Assembly (NCBI RefSeq): GCF_001649575.2
Contig: NC_051448.1
Location: 19,638,078 to 19,702,077, forward strand
Source of the DNA: Kryptolebias marmoratus
Taxonomy: Eukaryota; Chordata; Actinopteri; Cyprinodontiformes; Rivulidae
DNA: 64,000 nucleotides
Reading direction: 5' to 3'
Positions within the stretch are counted from its first letter, which is position 1; every line of letters begins with the position of its first letter. This document shows positions 38,976 through 50,200 of this stretch, one piece after another. A program made the translations under genes and the position numbers. Below the pieces are notes generated by a model. It ran no database searches and was not told the origin of the DNA. It saw only the letters and a list, made by a program, of their open reading frames with translations.

Positions 38976-39774
38976 CTCTAGTCTGGGACCGATAAGCCTA
39001 CTTTGATTGGCTGCCAAATTTGATTAATTAAAATATACATGAGCACCAAAAACCAATAAAACTCAGGTTAACTCCTAATTACCATACATTTCAGCCTTTA
39101 ATCAGAATACAATGTGATTTAGTATGAGTTTTGAGTCAACACGTTGAGATTCAGTGGAACACACTACACAAAAAGAAATGATATGTCAACAACTGAGAAT
39201 CATTTTTAAATACCTAATAAAAGTTTAAAATTCTTAAAGAAAAAAAAACAACCTTGAAAAAAAGAATATGTAGCTTAAAGTAAACCATTTCTTTGAAACT
39301 TACTCTTTCCATCACTTTCCATTAACAAAAGTTTTGTGGTTGAATAAGCTAAAACAGAATACAACTTGCAGAAAAAAAAACAGTCTGTTGTGCTTTTATG
39401 TACAATGACGCAGCTAAGGAAAAGGTGCTATGACTGACCCGACAGAGGTGGGACTTGCCTCAGGGTTTCCTGACAGAAGATTTTAAACTTCTGGGACTTC
39501 TTTAGAACAAACTGATGTCAAGAACGAGCAAGAACAGAAGGCCCCCCGCTGTTTCTACCGTTTCTCTGCTAGTCAATTTGGGTCAAGAAAAAAAAAAACA
39601 AAAACACTTGAATCTACCACAAAAACAGCTTTCAACTGCCTACTGTGACATCCAATCCACATTTGAATACATTTGCATTGTGTATTACCATGTGGAGAAA
39701 TGTTGAGCACAGAGCTGGCTTGCTCTGTAAAAGCACACACTGATTGGAGCATCCACCTCTGTTTAGTCTATGGG

Positions 39775-40222
39775 GCCGTTTTCAGTGAAACTATAACATA
39801 TATGTTGTAGTTCGGCCATACGTTTACACGACAACAGCAACTGGATTCTCTGACACTGAAACTTCTTGAACACAGGTCTCAGAGTGGAACTTTTTGGACC
39901 CTACCATTTGCATTTCAATACAAGCCACAACGTGTGAAATCGCACATGCGCGCCACAGACGGCTGCAGTCAGTAGCTGTTCTGCGCAGATCAACAACAGC
40001 AATAATGGCGGATGGCAGAGTGCTGTTTAACCTTTTCAAGATGCAGCAGAAACCCAACCTCACTGTAGGACCAGACAAATGTTTGTATATTCCCCATTTT
40101 CGATGCAACTACTTCAATGCTCGAGAGACTGGTGTCTGTGTGTGTAAGCACCAACTAGTGGCCTGTAGGAACTACAGCGGGTTCAACAAGCACAGCAGCA
40201 CCGTGTAAACGTGTAGCTTTTT
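39775..40222. mobile_element. Non-autonomous DNA element with TTTACACG-type inverted ends
   Basis: The left end (about 39814-39836) reads GGCCATACGTTTACACGACA. The right end (about 40198-40219) reads ACCGTGTAAACGTGTAGC, its imperfect reverse complement. The interior has no recognisable protein despite a 104-codon open frame at 39894-40208. The boundaries are approximate and the superfamily is not assigned. Confidence 0.5.
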
Positions 40223-40583
40223 CCAGTTTCCAGTAGATCAGTCTTGTGTAAACAGTGCCTACGTTACCATTCTGACATTATTTTTTTGTTTTCGTCATGC
40301 TTCTTGATTCACATCTCCTCCTGCAGCTTTGGAAAAATCAAAAAAAAAACTAATGATAAATTAATCAAAATGGGCAGCTCAATAAGGCACACAGTGCTGA
40401 TTTCATCAGAATACATTGCACGACATCAACAAAATTCTCAAAAAGGTTTCCTTACGGGCAACTTTCGAGTTTCGGGGAAACAAGTGAGAAAATCCAGCCC
40501 TTTTTGGAGATCTACAGCTCAACATACTTCACAGCAGAAAAATCCTTTACTTTTAAATGGGTCACAGAAAGTTGGATTCTATG

Positions 40584-40910
40584 TACCGTATGTTCCTCAC
40601 TGTAGGGCGCACTGGATTATAAGGCACATTAATCAAAACAAAACATCCCCGTCTTTTCGGAGAATACTGCACCGACGTAAGCGTCAAGTATAAACACCTC
40701 CAATGCTCGCTCAGGTCCGTGCGCGGAGCCCTGCGTGACTATAACTGAGTGTTAATGCTGCAAGTGGTGCGGCTTTGTAGTTTACCAAAGTCGCACTAAA
40801 ACAGTACGACTTCTTACATATATAAGGTGCTCCGGATTATAAAGTGCACTGTCGTTTTTTAAGAAAATTGAAGGTTTTAAGGTGCACCTTATAGTCTGGA
40901 AAATATGGTA
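40584..40910. mobile_element. TACCGTA-ended DNA element, short copy
   Basis: The left end reads TACCGTATGTTCCTCACTGT followed by AGGGCGCACTGGATTATAAG. The right end is its reverse complement (AAGGTGCACCTTATAGTCTG then GAAAATATGGTA). The interior (about 40645-40735) is shared with the longer copy at about 46235-46335, including GACGTAAGCG.CAAGTATAAA and CACCTCCA. A non-autonomous deletion derivative. Confidence 0.75.
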
Positions 40911-41253
40911 AATGAACTGTCATTTTGATATATTTAATGGGATTTTTTTGTACACAATAACATTTTAAGTTTTATGATTTTTGAAGATTTTAAACACAAA
41001 GTGTTTAACTTAAGAGTCCTGTTTTTACAATTATAGGAGTAAAACCAGTTCCTAAAATACAGTCTAAGAAAAGTGTGTATTTAACAGCGCAACTCCTGGG
41101 GAATACTACAACACTGAAACGCAGATGTGTCGAGCAGACAGGTTCTCCTGGTAACAAAAGAGTAATGTTTGTGCTGCAAAGTTAACACTCACTGAAATTT
41201 GGAGAAAACCACTAGATTACAACTTTCTGCTCCCAAAATAAATGGATGGGAGA

Positions 41254-41319
41254 GACGTGCTACATTATATGAACACTCCCCCCTCTGACGTGCTACATTA
41301 TATGAACACTCCCCCCTCT
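41254..41319. repeat. 33-bp tandem duplication
   Basis: Two perfect consecutive 33-bp units (41254-41286 and 41287-41319) start GACGTGCTAC and end CACTCCCCCCTCT. With zero differences, the duplication is recent or an assembly effect. Confidence 0.95.
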
Positions 41320-43460
41320 GCTGCAGCCGAGCATAACAGACACTTTCTGGGCCACAGTCGAAGTCACACACCAAAAAAAAAGAAAATCCTGGGCTAAATA
41401 CTAATTATAACCTTTAGAAGAAAGATACTGGTGCTGGGACTTGTAACCAAAAGCATCTTGAAAACATCCATCTGAGAACAGCTGGGCGTGTTAGGACGCG
41501 CCGTGTGTTCAGAGCAAGAAAAGGACATACATGTGACTGTTTCACAAAAAGATTCACATTTAAAGCAACAACAAGGATCTTTTCCAAAACAATTCACGCT
41601 GGGACGTCAATAAAGAAATAAACTGAATAAATAAACAAAACGTAGGTAGTCTTTCAGAGATGACAAGAAGCATCCTTGCATTTTTAATTAATTCGGTTAA
41701 GGCGTCCTACAAATTAAAGGATCCATCTAAGAGTTGGCAGTGCAGGAAAGCTCAAGCCTTATCCATTTAGGGCTTCTCCAGAAGCTGAGGCCCAACGCCA
41801 TAAACAGCAGCCAGACACCTAGATAACAGCTACGAGGCTAATCACCTGACTGATAAGTAGATTGAGTCAGCGTGGGAGGATGGGAGGGTGGGAGGATGTG
41901 GACAACACCTTGTTTTGACGAGCACGCGAGACATGAAGATGATCACACAGACACACCGGCTTCCTGAACTGGCTGATAAACTACTGGCAGCACTTTGCTT
42001 TTCAAGCAGCATCGTGGGTGTGATGTAGAGAAGCACAAGTCATCTGTAGCTGCTGTGATGTGACAACAGCAACTGGCTTCATGGTAATACTACAACTCAG
42101 ATGATTCATCTACTGCTGGATAAATCCATGAGCATTAAAACTAATACAACACCACTTTATTGGAGGGATTAAAAAAAAAAAAGACAATGACGTAGGGGGA
42201 ATCTAACATTCTTGAGCAAATAGTAAGAAGAAAGAGGTGCCAGACAATTACGGTTTACCTAAAACTTACCATTAATTTATTTTTAAAGACACAAAAGACT
42301 GCCAAAGTGCCTTAAGCCAGACATTTTGTCTGGCATGAATCAGTGAATTTTTACATTTCTAGTTTCCAGGAGTCATTCATGGTTCTGTGGTCCAGTTTTT
42401 ATACACACACACACACTTCAGATTTCTTTAGACATTAGAGCATGGTCAGTTTATCAGAATTGACAGAAATGTGGTCAGATTTTAAACACTTTTTTTTTTA
42501 CCAAACCGTCTGCATACAGGATGACCTGAATATCTCAGCAAGGCAGAAACTCAACTCAAGTAAGAATACCAAACTAAAACGCCATTAATAAATACTTTAA
42601 TGGTGTACAAAAATATAGAATGTGATTGACATTGTGTGACACTGCATTTCATTTTTATTGTGTCTAAATATAATATAAAAGGATGGACTGTTTGCAAAAA
42701 TCCCATTCTAAAAGTAGATGACTGCAGAGAGGAAAGGCTTTACTGTGGGACATGAAGAGTAATTATCACTCACCATCATTATAACATATGTCTGGGTCAT
42801 AAGACTGCAACAAAACTTAATTATATATGACCCTAAGTTCAGTACAGACACACTGACACCAAGAGTGAGCCAGTAATGAACACAGCACAGTGCCACAGTG
42901 CAAAATAAGAACAGTAAGGGTAATATGTTGCCATTTGTGGCAAGGTTTGTTTTTACAATAAGATGAAGAATAAAAACTTTTATTTTTTTAATCATAGTCA
43001 TTTATACCTGCATAGCAGTCAATAAACAGGAAGGAAAAAGATAAATTAGCTAGGAGTGGAGGGTTATAATCTCTTTTTTGATGCATCTCAAAGTGGACTG
43101 AACGACTCTGCATCGATTTTAATGTCATTTATATTATTAAATGTTAATAACATACCGCAAAGAGCTCTGAAGTGCAGAAGTGCCCAGAGATAAAACAAAC
43201 AAGCAGCAGCCTCTGCGTTGAAAGCTAGTGTTCAGACATACTTTAGCTTCTATGACATTATAGCAGAAAAATTGACGTTCACAAAAGCAACATTACAAAC
43301 AAGCTGTGTACACGTTTCCACCCGGAGGAGGAGGAGAAACTGACCGTCGCTGCCGCTGCTAAAGTTAGCATCTGGGCTGCGAGTCTCCAGGATGTGTCAA
43401 AACAATGGGGGTTCTCAAGAAATTTACTTCTCTTTCAAAAGTGAGGGCAGCTGCAAAGTA

Positions 43461-43900
43461 GAGGTCAACCAATATGAGTTTTTTATGGCCAATACCAATA
43501 TTTATAAATTGGCTGCCAATGGCTGATATACAACACCTAAGTTTTATGCATTTTTAATTTATCAAAACATAACAACAATTACTTCATTTAAATAAACAAA
43601 TATTTAACCAATCTTAGAAGAATCTGTACACTTAATAATATTTAGAAGAGCATTCTCGCTTAAAAACAAAATTGTAACCTACAGTAAGCCGGCTGTAGCG
43701 GCTGCTGCTGCATCTTCATTTCCCTACTTGGTAATTGATTGAGTATGAACAGGCATTTGGTCAGCTGATTAATTTGTCTATTGCTAGTATAACAGAGGCC
43801 GAAGCAGGTATGATGTAGGTGGAGGTTGGCAACAAAATAATATGTACAATATAGAATACGGTTTTTCAAAAATAGGATGTGATTTTCAAACATTTGCCGT
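43461..43900. repeat. Interspersed DNA repeat (GGTCAACCAATAT start)
   Basis: Begins AGAGGTCAACCAATATGAG, then GGCCAATACCAATA. This is a diverged form of a dispersed vertebrate element type that starts with GGTCGACCGATA. About 43690-43725 shares GTAGCGGCTGC and TGCATCTTCATTT with 9455-9480. The right boundary is uncertain. Confidence 0.5.
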
Positions 43901-45724
43901 GCAAATTGCGCCTACACAGCTTGCTGGTTGCAAACAGATTTCAATAAGTCTGTGACTAAAAATGTGCTCCCCTTTTTTTTTTTGCAATTTTCCTCACAAT
44001 TTTCCATCGCCAACTAGTCTCCAATAGACGTGGCCCATATTGAAGCCACAATAGAGCGTCATCATTTTATGTCAAAGATATACTAATAGAACCATTCCCG
44101 TACTCTGCAACAAGACCAAAAACAAAGTTGTGGAAACACTGAAGAAAGTGAGCAAGGTAGCTCCAATGGGATGTATGGACATCCATCAGGATGCATCGAT
44201 ATTTGTTTTATAATCACATCGACATCCTCTGAATAGTTATCAAATGGAATCAGGAAGTACCCCTAAAATTGACTGAGTTTTACGCGTGTCAGTGTCATTT
44301 CATGTCTCAAGGGGGGAAATTGAATTTTGGAGTGCACAGATTCACTTATCAGAAGGTTGTCAAGTGGTTGTGTCTGTATCGTGACCTACAGTTGAAGGAG
44401 AAAGCAGTTCTGTCCACGCAGAGGTGATCAACAGAGACAAGTCGGTGGAAAGCAATGGAGACGACAATCAGAGCAGTCAGGATTTCTCAGGAGCAGATGA
44501 GGATACAGGACTGTTAGAAGTCGGTGTGAAATATAACTAAAACATATGTAGCAGTCTTTAATGCGTCCTCTTATTGTGTTGTACTGTTTTGTGGTTCTAT
44601 TGTTGGTCATAAATTCATTCTCACATGTTTGCCCATAACCCACAAAAGCCCTTTCAAAACGGATCTGACATAATCGACAAATCAACGTCTGAGTGTAACA
44701 ACACTGAGAAAGTGCATATCCAGACAGCCAAGTTCTTCACAGAAACTTGAGTTTATCTCTGAGAATCCAGTGATTCAGACGTCAGCCGATGGGGACAATC
44801 AGATCGTTTGCACGCGAGATCACCGGCGTGAATGACCGCCATTCAGGTGGAAAGTGGATGAATGGTGCTGACAAACTGCTCGCCTGTCGACCATTACTCA
44901 AGTCATGTGTGTCAACTAGAAAAACAGGCCAGTGAGAACGGCAAGTACAAGAGACGAGCGCACATAAAGCGATGCAGATACAGTATATAGCCTGGGTCTA
45001 AAAATAGGTCCAGTCACTGTCAAGCTTCCAAGCCAAGGTTGGTGCTCTGTCAGCGTCAGCTACAGCAGGAAGAGGACCGAAGACATAGAGCTGATGTCTT
45101 CCTCAGCAAATTCAAGCCAGATCTGCGGGCTTTCCTAATCCATTTTAATACTTCAGTTTGTCCTCAAGTCACCTTTTCATTGCCTAATGATTCACATTGC
45201 TTATCTTGTTATCAAGTTTAGAAAACGGAACAGAAATGCTACAGAATGCAAAAATCTAAATGTCATTCATTCGCAGAAATCTAAAAAATAACAAATAAAT
45301 AAATAATAGACTTGTTTTTCTCACAGTCACAGTGGAGAAAAACAAAAAAAAAGCTACTCTAGTTATTTCAACACACTGCTAAACTGCTGGAACATCTAGT
45401 GCCTGACTGGTGCCACAACTAAAACATTAATGTACGAGTGAGGGAATGTCTTAGTACAGAAGTTTTGACCGGAAAAGTTCTGCCTCACACTTGAATCAGG
45501 TGTGCAGTTCACAAACTAGCAAGTTCAAAGGTTATATTTTAAAGGATGGCTATGCATAAGTATTGAAGCACCCTTAGTACTAGTCACCCATCATTCTCTT
45601 TGTCACAATTGCTGATTCTCTACTCTTGCAGCTTTGAAAAAAGCAGTAAAAAAATTACTTCAAAACACACAGTTCAAAGGGGAATAATGTGTGATGACTT
45701 TTGGTAGCACTACATTACGCAACA

Positions 45725-46345
45725 TACCGTATTTTCTGCACTATAGGGTGCACTGGATTATAAGGCGCACTGTCAATGAATGATCCATTTTCAAATTTGT
45801 GTCATATATAAGGCGCACCAGACTATAAGGTGCATTGTCATTTTTGTAACTTTGCGCTCCGTTCAAAGTGGACGATGTCGGTGCTCTAGCGGAGCTGGTT
45901 CGCCTGTATCACCATTTATATGATCCCTCTGTGAGAGATCACAAAGATAATCAAACGGCTTAAAACTCATGGAAGGAGATTACTGCTGCAGCCGATAAAA
46001 AGGAGTGTTTATAGACCACAGATGGAAGAAATATCAGTTCTATGATGGGTGAATCACAACTAAAGCAAATAAATCAATAAAAGTCAAACTGAATGCTTTA
46101 CGTTTAAACATCCTCTCTGTATCACAGCCAGAAACACAACAGCTCTTCCTCCTGAATACGTGCAGCCATATTTGACGTGACAACCATCTGCTCTCTTTTT
46201 ACTGTATTTCCACTGGTTACGTAGCATACTGCCCCCCGTCTTTTTGGAGAATACCGCACCCGACGTAAGCGCCAAGTATAAACACCTCCACCACGCGCTC
46301 AGGTCCGCGCGCTGTTCACGGAGCCCTGCGGGACTCTAATGAGCC
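45725..46345 (+). mobile_element. TACCGTA-ended DNA element, longer copy with MADF remnant
   Basis: The left end reads TACCGTATTTTCTGCACTAT and AAGGCGCACTG, matching the short copy at 40584. The right part (about 46230-46345) is homologous to the interior of that copy. Between them lies a piece of coding sequence (separate entry) absent from the short copy. The right terminus was not found. Confidence 0.65.
45871..46014 (+). pseudogene. MADF-domain protein remnant in a DNA transposon
   Basis: The plus frame reads DDVGALAELVRLYHHLYDPS then VRDHKDNQTA, stop (TAA 45961-45963), NSWKEITAAADK. The order LxxLVrxYxxLYdpsxxdhkdxxxxxxsWkeI is the MADF (Myb/SANT-like in Adf-1) domain pattern. MADF proteins are typical companions of PIF/Harbinger-type transposons as well as host factors. 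The premature stop and loss of the rest make it a pseudogene. Domain recognition is by eye. Confidence 0.75.
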
Positions 46346-49300
46346 CTGAGGCCGAGCCTCCTTCAGCTACCTGGAGTTAGCATGTCGCTGGAGGCGCAAC
46401 AATAAACATGGAACGAGCGGGTTTAACCAAAAATGGTTAGTTGAGCCGAAATTCAGCAGGTGGCTTTACAAGACCGAATATAGTAAGCGTGTTTTGTACT
46501 TAAAGAAAATATTATCCTTGTTTACCAGTAAAATGATGCTATTAAATTCAGCATTAGATATGTTTTGTTTGGTTACATGTAGTGATCCAACATGCAGCCT
46601 GTGCCACAAAAAGCACACTACAGTACAGCATCTCTCTGTTTATCAGAGTTCTCTGTTGTTATTCATTGGCCTTGACGTGTGACGTGTGTTGGTGCTTTGT
46701 TTGCACTTTTTCATTTATGTTAATTCTGGATTCATTCTGTTACAGAAGTAACAGAATGATTCCAAGAAGCCTGGAGGTAAACTTTTTTTTACGCAAAACT
46801 GCAAAACCTATTTTTGATAACTCCTAAGGTTCAAGTTCAATCTGTGTAAACCTTATCAAATTACATCTAGAGAGCAGGCTGAAAAAAGGTAAAGGAAATT
46901 TTTTATTTCACAAAATTGAGCACGTCATACTCTCGCAACATTAACTCGTTAGCGAGCAGAATTGGAAAATTAGCACGTCTTAGCTACATTAACAAACATG
47001 AACATATCTTTCATAACTCCAGCTAGAAACACCTTCCTGAGTAGTGAACCAAGAGTCATAACTGTCAAACACTAGGGGCCACATTATATGAGTAGTTTAT
47101 ATCACAAAAATTAATGGACAGATCTGCATCAATAAAAGACATTCTAGAGGACAAGTTAAGTCTTTGCATACTAATATTGTATTAATTAATAAAAAGGTCC
47201 CAAATTCTTACTGGGTTTTAAAGAAGAATAATGATTTATGTTGGAGTTAGAGATTTAGTAAGTAGCTGCAGTGGCACACTTCAAAAATTCTTCTAAGATT
47301 TTCTTGTTAAATACATTATTGCGCAAATATCTCTTCTGCTGTTTTTGATTTGGGTAAAAAAAAAAAAAAAAAACTATTATCACAGAAGAAGAAGAAGAGA
47401 GCTGAGCTGAGAGATGACACGGGGTTTATCAACACCCTTACTGATTTTCTGCACTTCTTGCTGTGTAGCTGGTCAGGTATCTACACAGATCTGCATTTTG
47501 ACAGGTAGCCTTTTCAGAATATGCTTGGCAAATGTCAGGACTGCAGTGAATGTGTGAGGAGAACTATACAAACGCACATCATATGACCTGATGGATCCTC
47601 AAGGTGCATAATTCCAACGCTGCTAAAAATACGTAAAGATGCATTTTAACCTTGGCCATTTTAAAGGAGCTTTAAGACTGAAAAAAATATTGATCAGTCT
47701 TTAGGACGCTGCGGTAGTGTTCAAACATTCTTGCCTAAATCAGCTGCAGTCTACATTTATCCTGAAAATTCAAAGGTCAAACACCTATCACTTCCAGGAG
47801 GCATCAATGTGTGCAGATGCAGCGATTGTTAGCGATGCACTTTATTATTTATGCGGTTCAGCTCTGTGATGTCAGGTTTCTGCAGGCTGGACAGACGACA
47901 GCATATGTCTTCGTCAAGAAAACTATGCAAGCGAACAAGCCATCCTCTAGAAGTGCGTTCACATTTTCCATACATAGCACGCATAAAGCTACCGATTTCA
48001 AACCCCTACACATTCACACAGGACAGAGCAGCCTCCTCTGTATCCGGGCAAAGCTGGGATGCAGCAGTTTGAGAGGCAGCAAAGGAGGGGGGAGAGGAGC
48101 TGTGAGGGACAGGAAGGGGAGGGGAAGGACACGAGGAGAGAGAGAGAGCAAACAGAGGAAATAAAGGAGGGAGTGAGAGAGAACAGAAGAAATGGGATAT
48201 CAAGGCAAAGAGAATGGTATAAGCTAGTACAGACATGTAGCACCCGAGTGGATGAAGAGCAATAAAGAATGAGTGAAAGGGCGACATGAACACACTGTCA
48301 GACTGACTGACACTGAGCTGAAGGAGAAAAGAAAGCGCAGACAGACACACAGGCACAGGGAATGGCGGTTGGTGGACAAAGAGCCAGGCCTGGCCTCGTC
48401 CAAACAGCTGCTGCTCTCTCTAACGTTGCACCTCGGCTCCACATTCCACAGGCAGCTTGACTACGAGGGGCTGGGCCCTGAGTCAGCACTTTCTGCACAC
48501 ACAGCCGAGCCGTCCAATCACAGCGAGCGGGATGGAGCGCCTAGAGCAAGAACAGAGGGACAAACAGCAGCAACGAGCTGAAGTCTGGAACTCCTCCTGG
48601 ATTTTTATTCAGGCAAAAACGAGACTGCAGGATTGAAATATCTTGTGCAATGATAAAAATAAAAACAAACATGGGAGTTCAGGGAGAACGTCCTAGAAAC
48701 AGATTTACATGTGGCAAGTCTAAGAGGCTTTTTTCTAAAATGTAATTATTACAAATATGCTTTAAATGCCCTGTAATTTTGTTACTTTCCAGCACTGGTC
48801 AGTAAATGTGATGTGGAGTTCTGCAAAAATCGATGCACTGTGGAAGTGACTCATCTGAGCGGAACAGGATCGAGACCAGCAGAGGTACAAGTGTAACGGA
48901 AAGCAAAGGACAAAATCCAGGGATGCCCAGATCCCCGCAACTGTCAAAAGCAGCTCTCGCCATGAAGCCAGTACACTCCCCATCCCAGTTCCGGGAGTAT
49001 GGGGGACGAAACTATGCTGACTATCTTTGCCAGCTGGCTGCAGCACCATTTCAGCTGAATGAGTGGAGGGAGGGAGGGAGGTCTTCCAAATGCATCCGTG
49101 AGCAATTTAAAAGAAAACTAAACACCGTGAGAAAACAATGTTTGTCTGCAGCAAGGATGAATGTGTCACTGGTGAAGAATTAGTTGCCACAAGGAGCACT
49201 TTCTAATTGTGTCTCTGAATAAAAAATAATTACTGGGATGGGGGACTAACAATTGTTCCAACATGTAATAAAAGAGGAGTCAATAAAGCCTCTTGTTATT

Positions 49301-50186
49301 TCAGAGAAACAAAAACATCCCATATGTTAATGACATTTTGTTGCTTGAGCAAAATGACTGCTTAAGAACAATATGGATAAAGTTAACAAAACAAAAACCA
49401 CAACTATTCCCAAAACCCCCATCTCACTTCTGTGTAGCCTTGCATTTCTATGGCTAGGATGAAGACATGCAGGGAATTTGTAGTCTACTTCTTACAAGTC
49501 CTCCAGCTGAAAAAAAAACCCTTTGCTGGGGAAAAAAAACAAATGTGGGGAAACAGATGAAAATCTTTGTTAATCCTAGTCGGGGATATTTGTGTTCCTT
49601 CATGTTTCACCCGTTTGACAGAGTGGCAGATCGGGCGTGTTTTCGAGTGGTAAAGGTGTAGCTCACCTGCTGAAGTTTCCACTTTATAATCCTTTCCAAT
49701 TAAATGTACGATGGCAAGATAATGTTCCTGCAAGTCCCAGCTTTTAAAAGCATCACTTGTTGGGACAATTCGGACATGTTAGAAGTTAACCATGTGTCTG
49801 TTCTCAGAGTGATAAATTTATCTGCAGCTTTAAATTTAAGCCCGCAGCTGCCTGCTCAGATCAGTTTTATTTCTTGTCAAACGTTTTCAGTAACTCCTCT
49901 GTTTTAAAACCAAAGCAATTAGTGACTTTGTTTTCTTTTTGGCAGCAAACAGCTGGCTTCCACAGTTGAACAGAGATTTCTCAGTCCACCCCTCCTTAAA
50001 AAAAAAAAACAACAAAAATTACAATCACATACTGTCCAAACTCCAAAATTCTGTGGAAGGTCGGGATGGATGGGTGATGATGGCTCTGTCTCCCCCAGAA
50101 GCAGTGAATTGGTAACGTGCGAACACGTACAGATGTTTATTAATTTATTACATGCCATGACCTTCAAGGAGGCCGGGCAGTAGCGT

Positions 50187-50200
50187 TGGGGGGGCGGGGC
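50187..50200. promoter_or_regulatory. GC box-like patch in intron 1
   Basis: GGGGGGGCGGGGCGCC is a consensus Sp1/KLF site in an otherwise AT-rich intron. It could mark an enhancer or an alternative promoter, but no initiator or exon was identified beside it. Confidence 0.25.

Noticed and set aside
39894..40208. 104-codon frame on plus within 39775-40222
   Set aside because: Lies entirely within an element with inverted ends. The residues are not recognisable as transposase or host protein.
48059..48442. GA-rich block with overlapping open frames on both strands
   Set aside because: Purine-rich low-complexity sequence (GAGA, GGAA repeats). The Arg/Glu- and Ser/Leu-rich frames are mirror artefacts.
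48833..49183. 116-codon plus-strand frame
   Set aside because: Looks moderately protein-like, but no domain was recognised and it has no splice or promoter context. Treated as chance.
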